Shown piece by piece: positions 16,651-27,104 of a stretch of DNA of 64,000 nucleotides. The stretch is from Flavobacterium litorale. Its GTDB lineage: Bacteria; Bacteroidota; Bacteroidia; Flavobacteriales; Flavobacteriaceae. The stretch lies in contig NZ_CP080429.1 in the NCBI RefSeq assembly GCF_019613795.1, positions 277,501-341,500 on the forward strand, in the 5' to 3' direction. The translations under genes were made by a program, and so were the position numbers. Under the pieces are notes generated by a model. That model was not told where the DNA came from and searched no databases. It saw only the letters and a program-made list of their open reading frames with translations. How positions within the stretch are numbered: position 1 is the first letter of the stretch; every line of letters begins with the position of its first letter.

Positions 16651-18582
16651 TTAATCTACGTTATCGTGTAGGAACGAATTGTTCGATCGTAACTGTAAAT
16701 CGTCGTTACTATCTGTTCCTAATGAAAAGCGTGATTTGCTATTGTCGGTTTTTGATTCATCTATATCAATACCCATTCTTTTATAAGCGGGTTCTTTTTC
16801 TCTTTCGTCTACATCTGTCGAATTGTTGCGGAATTTATAGTTAAATTCTTTCATTCGTTTTTTACGCTCTTCTGCTCTTGAACGAAGGGTTTCTTCTATT
16901 GTCATTTCAATAGGCGATGGCTGCTCCTCGTTGGTTAACAATGCTGCTGCTGGCTCTTCTGTTTTCTTTAGCGTAAGGTTTAACTCTGCACTTATAGGCT
17001 CTTCTTTCGCTTGTGGCTTAGATTGTAAGAGTTCTTTTTCTTTCTCCAAGTAATCCTCTAACGAGTAGCGTACAACACCTGTTTCGTTTACCTCAGTAAC
17101 TGGTACAACACGTATCGGGTCGTTTACTTTAATATCGTTAGTAGCAACTTCATCCGAAAGTTCAAAAATTTGCTTCTGCTCTTGTTGTGTTGCTTCTAAA
17201 ACTGGCTCAAAAGAAAATTGCGGTTGTTCTTTTTCTATCACAACAAATTCAGGGTCTATAACCTCTATATCGTTAACACTTTTTACTACTTGTGGTTCTG
17301 GAGAAACAATTTCGAAAAACACATCCAACCCGTTAATATAATCCGAAGATGGTAGCGTTTCTGCTTCCACCTCCGCTTCAGGCTTTTTTTCGGTTACTTC
17401 GTCTTCAAGTGAATATATTACTTTCTCTTCTTGCTGAACTACATTGGTAACTTCTTGCTGCAGTTCTTCGTTTGTTGGTGCAGAAAAATCAAAAGCAGGC
17501 ATTGCAGTTTTATCCAATAAATCGGTTACCAACTTCTGCTCTTCCTCTAACGCGTGTATAATTTTTTTAGGCTCGGTATTAACAATATCATTTTGTTGCT
17601 CTACGTTAAACCCTGTGGCAATTACTGTTACGGCAACCGCTTCTTCTAAGGTTTCATCTTCGCCTACTCCCATAATAATATTGGCGTTAAAACCAGCCTC
17701 TACTTGTATGTAGTCGTTAATTTCACCTATCTCATCAATCGTAATTTCGTTAGTCCCCGAAACTATAAGTAACAGTACGTTTTTAGCTCCTGTTATTTTA
17801 TTATCGTTTAACAAGGGTGAATCTAACGCTCCTGCTATAGCCTCCTTGGCACGGCTTTCGCCTGTAGCAGTTGCAGACCCCATTATGGCTGTACCACTGT
17901 TAGATAGTACGGTTTTAGCATCTTTAAGGTCGATATTCTGTGTGTAATGGTGCGTAATTACTTCGGCAATACCTCTGGAGGCTGTTGCTAATACCTCGTC
18001 TGCTTTGGAGAAGCCTGCTTTAAAGCCTAAGTTACCGTATACCTCGCGTAATTTATTATTGTTGATAACGATTAAAGAGTCTACTTGGTTGCGTAAACGC
18101 TCTACTCCTGATAACGCTTGTTCGGAGCGAACTTTACCTTCAAACTGAAAGGGTATGGTAACAATACCTACTGTTAAAATATCTCTTTCTTTAGCCAATT
18201 GTGCAATTACTGGTGCAGCACCTGTACCTGTACCACCACCCATACCTGCGGTAATAAATACCATTTTGGTATTGGTATCGAGCATTTTTTCGATATCCTC
18301 TATGCTCTCCAATGCAGCTTGCTGCCCTACTTCTGGGTTGGCACCCGCACCAAGCCCTTCGGTTAAACTAACACCAAGCTGTATTTTGTTAGGAACACTG
18401 CTGTTGTGCAATGCCTGAGAATCGGTGTTGCAAACAATAAAGTCTACCCCCTTAATTCCTTGTTTAAACATGTGGTTTATTGCGTTGCTACCGCCCCCGC
18501 CTACACCTATTACCTTAATAACGTTTGACTGATTTTTGGGTAAATCAAACGAAATGCTTTCAAAATCTGAATTGCTCATCAT
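16651..18582 (-). CDS. ftsZ: cell division protein FtsZ
   Basis: Tubulin-like GTPase forming the division ring; 643 residues. The GTPase core (about 15-330) has IGVGGGGSNA near 25-34, the tubulin signature GGGTGTG at 115-121, and the synergy-loop NIDLKD at 216-221 needed for GTP hydrolysis on assembly. The remaining 310 residues form an acidic, low-complexity linker far longer than in E. coli FtsZ (383 residues in total). It repeats YSLED-type motifs (390-395, 473-478 as FELSDE, 506-510), continues in a basic helix (about 560-585) and ends in a short terminal peptide, LRSNNSFLHDNVD. Last gene of the dcw operon, 13 bp after ftsA. Two adjacent ATG codons are possible starts. Confidence 0.97.
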   Translation of the reverse strand: MMSNSDFESISFDLPKNQSNVIKVIGVGGGGSNAINHMFKQGIKGVDFIVCNTDSQALHNSSVPNKIQLGVSLTEGLGAGANPEVGQQAALESIEDIEKMLDTNTKMVFITAGMGGGTGTGAAPVIAQLAKERDILTVGIVTIPFQFEGKVRSEQALSGVERLRNQVDSLIVINNNKLREVYGNLGFKAGFSKADEVLATASRGIAEVITHHYTQNIDLKDAKTVLSNSGTAIMGSATATGESRAKEAIAGALDSPLLNDNKITGAKNVLLLIVSGTNEITIDEIGEINDYIQVEAGFNANIIMGVGEDETLEEAVAVTVIATGFNVEQQNDIVNTEPKKIIHALEEEQKLVTDLLDKTAMPAFDFSAPTNEELQQEVTNVVQQEEKVIYSLEDEVTEKKPEAEVEAETLPSSDYINGLDVFFEIVSPEPQVVKSVNDIEVIDPEFVVIEKEQPQFSFEPVLEATQQEQKQIFELSDEVATNDIKVNDPIRVVPVTEVNETGVVRYSLEDYLEKEKELLQSKPQAKEEPISAELNLTLKKTEEPAAALLTNEEQPSPIEMTIEETLRSRAEERKKRMKEFNYKFRNNSTDVDEREKEPAYKRMGIDIDESKTDNSKSRFSLGTDSNDDLQLRSNNSFLHDNVD

Positions 18583-18595
18583 ATCATCGGGTTTT

Positions 18596-19975
18596 TTATT
18601 CTGCGTTATCTAAAAAATCTTTAATCTTATCTATATACTTATCAAAAAACGAACGTTTTACACGTTTTGCTGTCGATTCTACTTCTTCGTTTTCAGGTTC
18701 TTGTGCTGCTACTGGCTCAAGTTCCTTTTCTTCTTCATTATGCTCCTGCACTGGCTCAAACACGGGTGCTGCGGTGGGTTTTTGTAATTCTACCAAAGGG
18801 GTTGCGCTTTTGGTATTGTTACGAATACTGTTCATTACCAATCCTACCGCTGTTGCATAAAGTGGGCTCGATATCTCTTCGTCAGAGTTTCCTGCTAAAT
18901 GTTCGTTAGGGTAACCTATACGGGTATCCATACCCGTAATGTACTCTACTAATTGTTTTATGTGCTTTAACTGCGAGCCTCCGCCTGTTAGCACAATACC
19001 TGCTATTAACTTTTTACGAGGATCCTCGTGCCCGTAGGCTTTTATCTCGGCAAATACCTGCTCTATAATCTCTACCACACGGGCATGTATTATTTTAGAT
19101 AGGTTTTTAAGCGATATTTCTTTTGGTTCTCTGCCACGTAAGCCTGGTATAGAAACAATTTCGTTGTCTTTATTTTCTCCAGGCCATGCCGAACCGAATT
19201 TTACTTTTAATAATTCGGCTTGCTTCTCTATAATAGAGCAACCTTCTTTAATATCTTCAGTTATTACATTACCCCCAAAAGGGATTACTGCGGTATGGCG
19301 AATAATACCATCTTTAAAAATAGCCAAGTCGGTAGTACCCCCCCCTATATCAATAAGGGCTACACCTGCCTCTTTTTCTTCTTGGCTTAATACGGCATCT
19401 GCCGATGCTAGCGGCTCAAGGGTTAGTCCCGAAAGGTCTAAATCGGCACTTTTTATACACCTGCCTACATTACGTATGGACGATGCTTGCCCTACTACTA
19501 CATGGAAACTGGCTTCGAGCCTGCCACCATACATACCAATAGGTTCTTTTATTTCGGTTTGCCCATCTATTTTAAATTCTTGTGGTAGTACATGTATTAT
19601 CTCTTCACCGGGTAACATTGCCAGTTTATGCACTTGGTTAATTAACAAATCAATATCTTCATCACCTATTACTTCCTCGGGGTTGCTTCTGCTAATGTAA
19701 TCGCTGTGCTGAATACTACGGATGTGCTGCCCCGCTATACCCACCACTACATCGTTAATTTTATAATCCGAGTCGGCTTCAGCTTCCTGTACTGCTTCTT
19801 GGATGGACTGAATGGTTTGTGTAATGTTATTTACTACACCACGCGCCACACCAAGGCTTTTGGATTTACCAACGCCCAAAATCTCCAGTTTGCCGTATTC
19901 ATTTTCTCTACCTATCATCGCAACAATCTTGGTTGTCCCGATATCTAACCCTACTGCAATGCTATCTTTTTCCAT
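18596..19975 (-). CDS. ftsA: cell division protein FtsA
   Basis: Actin-like ATPase of 459 residues that anchors FtsZ filaments to the inner membrane and recruits later divisome proteins. It has actin-family phosphate-binding motifs GLDIGTTKIVAMIG (N-terminus) and LIDIGGGTTDLAIFKDG, and LTGGGSQLKHI for adenosine binding. An acidic linker (about 405-440) precedes a C-terminal basic amphipathic helix (RVKRSFFDKYIDKIKDFL), the membrane-targeting sequence. It lies between ftsQ (3-bp gap) and ftsZ (13-bp gap). Confidence 0.96.
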   Translation of the reverse strand: MEKDSIAVGLDIGTTKIVAMIGRENEYGKLEILGVGKSKSLGVARGVVNNITQTIQSIQEAVQEAEADSDYKINDVVVGIAGQHIRSIQHSDYISRSNPEEVIGDEDIDLLINQVHKLAMLPGEEIIHVLPQEFKIDGQTEIKEPIGMYGGRLEASFHVVVGQASSIRNVGRCIKSADLDLSGLTLEPLASADAVLSQEEKEAGVALIDIGGGTTDLAIFKDGIIRHTAVIPFGGNVITEDIKEGCSIIEKQAELLKVKFGSAWPGENKDNEIVSIPGLRGREPKEISLKNLSKIIHARVVEIIEQVFAEIKAYGHEDPRKKLIAGIVLTGGGSQLKHIKQLVEYITGMDTRIGYPNEHLAGNSDEEISSPLYATAVGLVMNSIRNNTKSATPLVELQKPTAAPVFEPVQEHNEEEKELEPVAAQEPENEEVESTAKRVKRSFFDKYIDKIKDFLDNAE

Positions 19976-19978
19976 ACC

Positions 19979-20701
19979 CTATTTTTTGGTGCACACAACC
20001 TGTTGTGTAAATTTCAGATTTATTGTTTTGTACTCCTCTGCTATATTATTTTTTGATGCATCTTGTAAAAATGCCATGTAATTTTTAAATTTTTTTTCGA
20101 TAGTTATGGGTTGACCAAAGGCTATCTTGTAATCGTAATTACGACTCATCATTGTTAAATCGCCATTTTGGTGCACATCAATACCAATAATGTTTTTCTT
20201 TAAAAAATCGTTATTGTAGATGTACAACAGTATTTGCTGCAATTTTTCTTTTGTAATCTCATCCACTTTGCCTGTTACCAAAGGTACACGTGCGGTGTAG
20301 CTATCGGATAATGGCATGTGGGTACCATTACGGTCAATATAGTATGATTCTGACTCTGAATATACGCGTGCCACTGGCTTTTTTTGCCGTATCACTGCCT
20401 TTAATTTCCCATCTACCGTAGCGTAAACCTCTGCCTTCTCAATCATTGGATTTTGGTCGAGTGAGTTCTCCAGCTTATTCAAAGCTAATTTATCTTTTCT
20501 TATGTCCGTAACCTTGTCGTAATTTTGTATCAACAACTTATTAACGTTATCGCGCGTAATAAAATACTCCGTTTCTTCAAACGAGATGGTTGCTTCTTGC
20601 AGCCATCTTGTTTCGTTTCGTTTTGCCGAAAAAGAGAAGAGGAACACTACCACAAGCAGTATAACCACAAGCCTTACGTTATTCCAATTAACTTTTTTCA
20701 T
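19979..20701 (-). CDS. ftsQ: cell division protein FtsQ
   Basis: Bitopic division protein of 240 residues: short cytoplasmic start, one membrane helix (about 9-25), then a periplasmic POTRA-like region (about 36-110, including FITRDNVNKLL and AVIRQKKPVARVYSESESYYIDRNG) and a beta domain. FtsQ links early and late divisome proteins. Its gene overlaps the end of murC by 14 bp and precedes ftsA by 3 bp. Identification rests on topology, the IDRNG segment and its place in the dcw order. Confidence 0.9.
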   Translation of the reverse strand: MKKVNWNNVRLVVILLVVVFLFSFSAKRNETRWLQEATISFEETEYFITRDNVNKLLIQNYDKVTDIRKDKLALNKLENSLDQNPMIEKAEVYATVDGKLKAVIRQKKPVARVYSESESYYIDRNGTHMPLSDSYTARVPLVTGKVDEITKEKLQQILLYIYNNDFLKKNIIGIDVHQNGDLTMMSRNYDYKIAFGQPITIEKKFKNYMAFLQDASKNNIAEEYKTINLKFTQQVVCTKK

Positions 20702-22040
20702 GCAATATTTTTTTAATTTCAGGCACTAATTCGCCAATATCTCCTGCACCTATGGTTACAATTACTGTAGCATCGGTTTGTTGTAGCATTGGCAGTACCT
20801 CCGTTTTGCTTATTAGGCATTTATTTTTACTCGTTATTTTATCTAGTAACCATTGCGACGTAACGCCCTCAATAGGCAGTTCGCGGGCAGGATAAATATC
20901 CAATAATGCAACGGTATCAAAAGCCGAAAGGCTCTTGGCAAAACCATCTATAAAATCTCTTGTACGGCTATACAAATGAGGCTGAAACAGTGCTAGTATC
21001 TTTTTATCTGGATACAGTTCTGTTACTGCATTGTATACTGCATCTATCTCTGTTGGGTGGTGTGCATAATCGTCTATATACACCAAGTCATGTGTTTTTA
21101 TTTGATACGAAAACCTGCGTTTTACCCCTTTAAAGGTAGATAGTGCTCCTGCTATTACCATAGTGTTTACCCCATAGGTAGCTGCCATGGCAAATGCTAG
21201 TAATGCATTGGTAATATTGTGCCTGCCAGGTAGGGCAAACTTAACACCTCGAATTTTTTCGGTTGGGGTTACAATATCAAACATATACCAACCATCCTGA
21301 ATGGTAATGTTGGTAGCTGTGTATGTTGAACCATCATTAATACCTATAGTTAAAGCATCTAACGCAACTCCATTGGGTACAAACAGTTTGTTTTTATCTT
21401 TAACTTTTGCTGCAAATTCTCTGAAAGAATCTTCTATTGCTGTACTATCGCCATAAATATCCAAATGGTCGGCGTCCATACTGGTAATACAGGCAATATT
21501 AGGGTGCAAATGCATAAACGAGCGGTCGAACTCATCAGCTTCTACTACGGTAACCGATTTACCCCTGCCAATAAGGTTGGAATTATACCCCTCTACTAAA
21601 CCTCCTAAAAATGCGGTAACATCTACCCTACTTGCGTGTAGTATGTGCCCTAATATACTAGATGTTGTGGTTTTACCATGTGTACCCGCTACAGCAAAAC
21701 AGAAGGTATCTTTAGTAATAATACCCAATACTTCTGCACGTTTTTTTATCTGGTAACCGTTATCGGTAAAATATTTCCATTGCGGGTGGTTTTTATTAAC
21801 CGCTGGCGTTATTACTACTAATGTACTTTCTTTGTTTTGGTATTGGTCTGGAATAAATGCTACATCGTCCATAAAACAAACGTGGATATTCTCCCCACCC
21901 AAAGCAGTAGTGAGCCGTGTAGGTGTACGATCATAACCTGCTACATTTTTGCCTATGTATTTAAAATAGCGTGCTAGGGCACTCATGCCAATGCCGCCAA
22001 TTCCTATAAAGTAGACATTATGTATTTTATCTAATTCCAT
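20688..22040 (-). CDS. murC: UDP-N-acetylmuramate--L-alanine ligase MurC
   Basis: Cytoplasmic ATP-dependent ligase of 450 residues adding L-alanine to UDP-MurNAc. N-terminal UDP-binding motif YFIGIGGIGMSALA (10-23), ATP-binding loop AGTHGKTTT, central EADEFDRSF motif and the C-terminal domain with DDYAHHPTEI and FQPHLYSRT are all typical of MurC. Tight operon spacing: 17 bp from murG and overlapping ftsQ. Confidence 0.96.
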   Translation of the reverse strand: MELDKIHNVYFIGIGGIGMSALARYFKYIGKNVAGYDRTPTRLTTALGGENIHVCFMDDVAFIPDQYQNKESTLVVITPAVNKNHPQWKYFTDNGYQIKKRAEVLGIITKDTFCFAVAGTHGKTTTSSILGHILHASRVDVTAFLGGLVEGYNSNLIGRGKSVTVVEADEFDRSFMHLHPNIACITSMDADHLDIYGDSTAIEDSFREFAAKVKDKNKLFVPNGVALDALTIGINDGSTYTATNITIQDGWYMFDIVTPTEKIRGVKFALPGRHNITNALLAFAMAATYGVNTMVIAGALSTFKGVKRRFSYQIKTHDLVYIDDYAHHPTEIDAVYNAVTELYPDKKILALFQPHLYSRTRDFIDGFAKSLSAFDTVALLDIYPARELPIEGVTSQWLLDKITSKNKCLISKTEVLPMLQQTDATVIVTIGAGDIGELVPEIKKILHEKS

Positions 22041-22057
22041 GTTTCTTTTTTAGTTGA

Positions 22058-23152
22058 TTAGCTTTTCAATAATTTTATTATTTCTTCAACTATATCGTTT
22101 GTGGCATTGGGTTTTGCGAGTTGTTGTATATTTTCGCTTAACTTTTGCATTTTTTCTTCGTTGTGTAATACATCCTCAAATACGGGCTGAAACTGCGTAT
22201 CGAGTTGTGTTTCTTTTAATAGTAGCGCGCCTTGTTTATCTACTATAGCTTGCGCGTTTTTGGTTTGATGATCCTCTGCTACGTTAGGCGAGGGTATAAA
22301 CAATACGGGCTTACCTACTATACAAAGCTCTGATACGGATGATGCACCCGAACGCGATATTACTACATCGGCAGCCGCATAGGCTAAATCCATTCTGTCG
22401 ATAAAAGCATGTACTTGTACGCCGTCTTTCTCGTTATGCACTTGGTACTCGTCGTAATACAATTTGCCACACTGCCATAGCACTTGTACGTTTTGCGCGA
22501 GCAACCAAACCAACTCTTTCGCTATGAGCTGATTAATGCGCCTTGACCCTAAACTACCGCCTAAAATCAGTATCGTTTTTTTACTGGGATTAAGGTTGTA
22601 GGTTTGTAAGGCTTCTTGTTTATTGTTAGCAACATTAATAAGATCTTTCCGTACAGGATTACCTGTAAAAACAATCTTTTCTTTCGGGAAAAACTGCTCT
22701 AAATTTTCGTAGGCAACACATATTTTTTTGGCTTGCTTTGCCAGCCATTTGTTGGTTATGCCAGGGTATGAGTTTTGTTCTTGTACTACTGTTGGCACTC
22801 CTAACGACGCTGCCGATTTTAGTAACGGACCGCTAGCAAACCCCCCTGTACCAATAACTACATCGGGTTTAAATTCCTTTACTATTTTGCGCGATTTTAG
22901 CAAACTACTTATTAGTTTTATAGGGAACAATACATTATCTAACGTTAGCTTACGCTGAATGCCTGCTATCCAGAGTCCGACAATTTTATAACCTGCCTGC
23001 GGCACTTTTTGCATTTCCATTTTATTGTTGGCACCAACAAATAATATATCGCTATCTGGAAAACGCTGTTTTAATTCATTAGCAATAGCTATAGCAGGGT
23101 AAATATGCCCCCCTGTACCGCCACCGCTTATTATGAATTTTTTAGTGCTCAT
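22058..23152 (-). CDS. murG: UDP-GlcNAc transferase MurG
   Basis: A 364-residue GT28 glycosyltransferase at the inner face of the membrane, making lipid II from lipid I. The N-terminal glycine loop [16 protein letters not shown] (9-24), [37 protein letters not shown] and the UDP-GlcNAc site [13 protein letters not shown] are present. Usual family length, with 10 bp to ftsW and 17 bp to murC. Confidence 0.96.
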   Translation of the reverse strand: MSTKKFIISGGGTGGHIYPAIAIANELKQRFPDSDILFVGANNKMEMQKVPQAGYKIVGLWIAGIQRKLTLDNVLFPIKLISSLLKSRKIVKEFKPDVVIGTGGFASGPLLKSAASLGVPTVVQEQNSYPGITNKWLAKQAKKICVAYENLEQFFPKEKIVFTGNPVRKDLINVANNKQEALQTYNLNPSKKTILILGGSLGSRRINQLIAKELVWLLAQNVQVLWQCGKLYYDEYQVHNEKDGVQVHAFIDRMDLAYAAADVVISRSGASSVSELCIVGKPVLFIPSPNVAEDHQTKNAQAIVDKQGALLLKETQLDTQFQPVFEDVLHNEEKMQKLSENIQQLAKPNATNDIVEEIIKLLKS

Positions 23153-23162
23153 TTTTCTTTTC

Positions 23163-24452
23163 TTAACTTAATGCCTTTTGGCTGCTGCCATTATCGGTTA
23201 TGCTGTAGGATGGTTCGGCTTGCGCTTCTTCCTCCTGTTTTTCTTTTAATATATGTTCGTCTATAATTTGCTGTAGGGCTGCTTCGCGCTGTTCTTTTTC
23301 CTCCAATTCTTCAGCAATTTCTTCTTCTTTTTTGGTTACGCTTATTATAATACCTATAGCAACGCACGTCATCCAAATAGAACTACCTCCGCTACTTATT
23401 AAAGGCAATGTTTGCCCTGTTACGGGTAATAATTCTACTGCTACGCCCATATTAATTAATGCCTGAAATATTATAGGGAAACCTAACCCTACTATAAGCA
23501 GTTTACCAAATAGGCTTTTTGCTTTGTGTGCCGATACCAAAAACCTAAAAAATAACATGAGGTATAAAATCAGTACGGCGAGCCCACCTACTAAGCCATA
23601 TTCTTCTACAATTATGGCAAAAATAAAATCGGAGGATGATTGTGGTAAAAAGTTTTTCTGTACACTTTTTCCGGGTCCTAAGCCATAAATTTGTCCTGTA
23701 GCTATGGCTATTTTAGCTTTTTCTATTTGGTAGGCATCCTCGTTAGGGGTATCGTCGGTAAAACGTTCTATACGGCTCATCCACGTATCTACTCGGTGTG
23801 GCATTGCTTTTGGGAATGCCATGGCAAACAACACAAACAGCGTTAATGCTGTTACACCCATACCTATAACCATAGCGAGGTAACGCAACGGATATTTCCC
23901 TACAAATACCAACATACATACCATGGAGAATATAAGTGCTGCCGTAGAGAAATTGGCGGGTAATATTAAGCCTAAGATGATGAATACGGGAAGCCACAAC
24001 TCAAAAAATGAGGACTTGAATGTTACTTTTTTATCCTCAATTTTAGCCAAATAACGGGCTACGTATACCATAAGCACTAGCATAGCTAATGCCGATGTTT
24101 GGAAGGTTACGCCTATAAAGGGCACTTTTATCCATCGGCTGGCATTGGCACCATTAATTACGGTACCTTGCATAAAGGTAAAGAGCAACAATAACCCCAC
24201 TATTGGCATGGCTATTTTAGATAAGCCTCTGTAATAATGGTACGGCACTTTGTGTACAAAGTAAATGAGTGCAAAACCTATAAAAATATGCACAAGGTGT
24301 TTAACCAGATACCCAAGGGTAGAGCCTTTGCCTATTACATACACAAGGTTGGTACTTGCGCTAAAAACAGGCATAAACGAGATAAGTGCCAGTAGCATTA
24401 CAAACGACCAGATGCCTTTATCTCCCTTTAAGTTTTTAATTAAATCTTTCAT
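23163..24452 (-). CDS. ftsW: SEDS glycosyltransferase FtsW
   Basis: Polytopic inner-membrane protein of 429 residues that polymerises lipid II at the septum together with the class B PBP (FtsI). About ten hydrophobic helices are visible. SEDS signatures include [41 protein letters not shown] and the paired PVTGQ/SSGGSS loop near residues 340-355. A charged C-terminal tail of about 60 residues (Glu-rich, [16 protein letters not shown]) extends into the cytoplasm, which is longer than in E. coli FtsW. Preceded by the only sizeable gap of the cluster. Confidence 0.95.
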   Translation of the reverse strand: MKDLIKNLKGDKGIWSFVMLLALISFMPVFSASTNLVYVIGKGSTLGYLVKHLVHIFIGFALIYFVHKVPYHYYRGLSKIAMPIVGLLLLFTFMQGTVINGANASRWIKVPFIGVTFQTSALAMLVLMVYVARYLAKIEDKKVTFKSSFFELWLPVFIILGLILPANFSTAALIFSMVCMLVFVGKYPLRYLAMVIGMGVTALTLFVLFAMAFPKAMPHRVDTWMSRIERFTDDTPNEDAYQIEKAKIAIATGQIYGLGPGKSVQKNFLPQSSSDFIFAIIVEEYGLVGGLAVLILYLMLFFRFLVSAHKAKSLFGKLLIVGLGFPIIFQALINMGVAVELLPVTGQTLPLISSGGSSIWMTCVAIGIIISVTKKEEEIAEELEEKEQREAALQQIIDEHILKEKQEEEAQAEPSYSITDNGSSQKALS

Positions 24453-24494
24453 TTTATTTTTAGCTTGTTGCGTATTTTACGCTGAAACAGTGTC

Positions 24495-24527
24495 CAGATT
24501 GCTTCGTCGTTCCTTCTGGCAATGACG
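24495..24527. repeat. REP-like palindromic repeat unit in the murD-ftsW gap
   Basis: A 33-bp element containing ATTGCTTCGTCGTTCC and GGCAATGACGG, with inverted ATTGC/GCAAT ends. It closely resembles the dispersed repeat whose common core reads CGTCATTGCGAGGAACGAAG, known from many bacterial genomes. Only one copy was seen in this window. The assignment is from memory of the core sequence. Confidence 0.55.
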
Positions 24528-24531
24528 GTAA

Positions 24532-25869
24532 CTATAAATTCTGGACGGCTGCCTTAAACTGGTTACCTCTGTCTTCGTAATTTTCAAATAAATCAAAACT
24601 TGCACAGGCTGGCGATAGTAATACGGTATCGCCTTTCTCGGCTATTTTTTGTGCTACTTTAACCGCTTCGTTCATGCTTACGGTTTCTACCATTATATCT
24701 ACTACATTACCAAAGGCACTAATTATTTTCTGGTTATCTACCCCTAAGCATATTATGGCTTTTACTTTTTCGTTAACCAATTGCATCAACTCATCGTAAT
24801 CGTTACCTTTATCTACACCTCCTACAATCCACACCGTAGGTGTTGTCATACTATCCAGAGCAAAAAATGTTGCGTTGGTATTGGTGGCTTTACTATCGTT
24901 AATGTATTGTACGTTTTGTATTTTTAATACTTTTTCCAAACGGTGGGGTACCCCCTGAAAATCGGAAAGACTTTCGCGTATTGTTTGTTTCCTAATGCGC
25001 ATTAGTTGCGCTACTGCCGTTGCCGCCATTGCATTTTTTACGTTATGCTTCCCTTCTAATGATAATTCGTTTATTGGCATGGTAAATTCTTGGTTGTTTA
25101 TATTGCTAACTATTGTGTTGTCTTTTATATATATTCCTTCTGTTGTATTGCCCGAAAGCGAGAAGGGTATTTTTGTTGCTTTAATTTTGTTCTGTTGTAA
25201 CCACATTGCTATGGTTTCGTCGTCGGCATCGTATATTAAATAATCGTCTGCCGTTTGGTTCATGGTTATCCTAAACTTGGCGGCTATGTACAATTCATAC
25301 TTATACTCATAGCGATCTAAATGGTCGGGGCTAATGTTGGTTATTACCGCTATGTGCGGTTTATAATCTACTACGCCATCAAGCTGAAAACTACTTAGCT
25401 CTAACACGTAATCTGTATACTCAGCATCAGCTACCAAGCCTGCAAAACTTTTACCTACGTTACCCGCTAACCCTATGTTAAGTGCACCTTGTTTTAGCAC
25501 GTGATGGGTTAGTATTGCGGTAGTTGTTTTACCATTACTACCTGTTATGCCTACTGTTGTACCTTGTACAAATTGTGAGGCAAATTCTATTTCAGAAATT
25601 ACAGGTATTCCCTTTGCTCTGAGTTGTTTTACTATTGCAACACCATCGTGTATACCTGGGCTTTTCATAACTATATCGGCATTTAAAACCAATGCTTCGG
25701 TATGCTTGCCTTCTTCCCAGTTTAGGGTATTGTGTGTAAGAACGTGTTTGTACTTTTCTTTTATCGTTCCAAAATCAGATACAAAAACATCATATCCTTT
25801 TTGTTTGCCAAGCAGTGCCGTACCCACACCGCTTTCGCCTCCGCCGAGTATTACCAATCGTTTTTTCAT
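24532..25869 (-). CDS. murD: UDP-N-acetylmuramoylalanine--D-glutamate ligase MurD
   Basis: Cytoplasmic ligase of 445 residues adding D-glutamate to the stem peptide. N-terminal Rossmann motif LVILGGGESGVG, ATP loop GITGSNGKTTT, central NISPDHLDRY, and the C-terminal VPHRLEKV and YINDSKATNTNATFFAL segments characteristic of MurD are present. I choose the ATG at 25869; a longer frame from 25929 would overlap mraY by 58 bp and add untypical residues. The spacing is then 2 bp from mraY. Confidence 0.95.
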   Translation of the reverse strand: MKKRLVILGGGESGVGTALLGKQKGYDVFVSDFGTIKEKYKHVLTHNTLNWEEGKHTEALVLNADIVMKSPGIHDGVAIVKQLRAKGIPVISEIEFASQFVQGTTVGITGSNGKTTTAILTHHVLKQGALNIGLAGNVGKSFAGLVADAEYTDYVLELSSFQLDGVVDYKPHIAVITNISPDHLDRYEYKYELYIAAKFRITMNQTADDYLIYDADDETIAMWLQQNKIKATKIPFSLSGNTTEGIYIKDNTIVSNINNQEFTMPINELSLEGKHNVKNAMAATAVAQLMRIRKQTIRESLSDFQGVPHRLEKVLKIQNVQYINDSKATNTNATFFALDSMTTPTVWIVGGVDKGNDYDELMQLVNEKVKAIICLGVDNQKIISAFGNVVDIMVETVSMNEAVKVAQKIAEKGDTVLLSPACASFDLFENYEDRGNQFKAAVQNL

Positions 25870-25871
25870 TA

Positions 25872-27098
25872 CTATCGTAGTTTTAACGATACGAGCGAGA
25901 ATATGGCGAGCATTATAGCCACAATCCAAAAACGCGCAACTATTTTACTTTCGTGATACCCCTTTTTCTGATAATGATGGTGTAATGGTGCCATCAGGAA
26001 TATGCGTCGTCCTTCGCCAAATTTCTTTCGTGTATATTTAAAGTAGCTCACTTGGAGTACTACCGATAGGTTTTCTGCTAGGAATACCCCACACAATATG
26101 GGTATGAGCAACTCTTTACGTACGGCTATGGCTAATACGGCTATGATACCACCAATGGTAAGGCTACCCGTATCGCCCATAAATACGGAGGCTGGGTAGG
26201 TGTTATACCATAAGAAACCGATTAATGCTCCTACGAATGCAGCAATATAGACCGTCATTTCTCCAGAATTGGGTATGTACATGATGTTGAGATAATCGGA
26301 CAGAATAATGTTACCCGATATAAAGGCGAATATGCCGAGTGTGAGTACCGACACGGCGGATGTGCCTGCGGCAAGCCCATCGATACCATCGGTAAGGTTG
26401 GCACCATTGGACACGGCTGTAATGATGAATATTACGATTGGTATAAATATTAGCCATGCGTAATCTTTGTAATCATCACCCGTCCAAGCTAATAATTCGG
26501 CATAATCGAGCTCGTTATTTTTAAAGAACGGAATGTTGGTAGCCGTAGATTTTTCGTCTACCGATTGTACAACTGCATCTTGCTGTTCGGTAGTATATAC
26601 ATTACTCTTGGCGGTATCCTTACGTACGGTTACCCCTGGGTGGAAGTAGAGTACGTAACCTACTATAAGCCCTAGCCCTACCTGACCTATTACCTTAAAT
26701 TTTCCTTTTAATCCTTCTTTATCTTTTTTAAATATCTTAATGTAGTCATCTATAAAACCTATGGTTCCCATCCACAACGTGGTTACAATAAGCAGCATTA
26801 CGTAAATATTATCGAGTTTGGCGAATAATAATACAGGGATTAATGTTGCTACTATTATAATAAGCCCTCCCATAGTGGGTGTACCTGCTTTTTGTATTTG
26901 ACCCTCTAAACCTAAATCGCGTACGGTTTCGCCTATTTGTTGTTTGCGTAAAAAGTTGATAATTCTTTTACCAAATACCATAGAGATTAGTATCGACACA
27001 ATAAACGCCATACCTGAGCGAAAGGTTATGTACTGAAACACGCCTGTACCGGGTACATCCAACTGTTGGTCTAGATATTCAAATAAATAATACAGCAT
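25872..27098 (-). CDS. mraY: phospho-MurNAc-pentapeptide translocase MraY
   Basis: Polytopic inner-membrane enzyme of 408 residues making lipid I from UDP-MurNAc-pentapeptide and undecaprenyl phosphate. Key motifs: [53 protein letters not shown] and [12 protein letters not shown]. Compared with the roughly 360-residue E. coli enzyme it has an insertion of about 60 polar residues between the helix ending VLYFHPG and the next helix (about 160-220), probably an extracytoplasmic loop. Confidence 0.96.
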   Translation of the reverse strand: MLYYLFEYLDQQLDVPGTGVFQYITFRSGMAFIVSILISMVFGKRIINFLRKQQIGETVRDLGLEGQIQKAGTPTMGGLIIIVATLIPVLLFAKLDNIYVMLLIVTTLWMGTIGFIDDYIKIFKKDKEGLKGKFKVIGQVGLGLIVGYVLYFHPGVTVRKDTAKSNVYTTEQQDAVVQSVDEKSTATNIPFFKNNELDYAELLAWTGDDYKDYAWLIFIPIVIFIITAVSNGANLTDGIDGLAAGTSAVSVLTLGIFAFISGNIILSDYLNIMYIPNSGEMTVYIAAFVGALIGFLWYNTYPASVFMGDTGSLTIGGIIAVLAIAVRKELLIPILCGVFLAENLSVVLQVSYFKYTRKKFGEGRRIFLMAPLHHHYQKKGYHESKIVARFWIVAIMLAIFSLVSLKLR

Positions 27099-27104
27099 AA
27101 GTGT

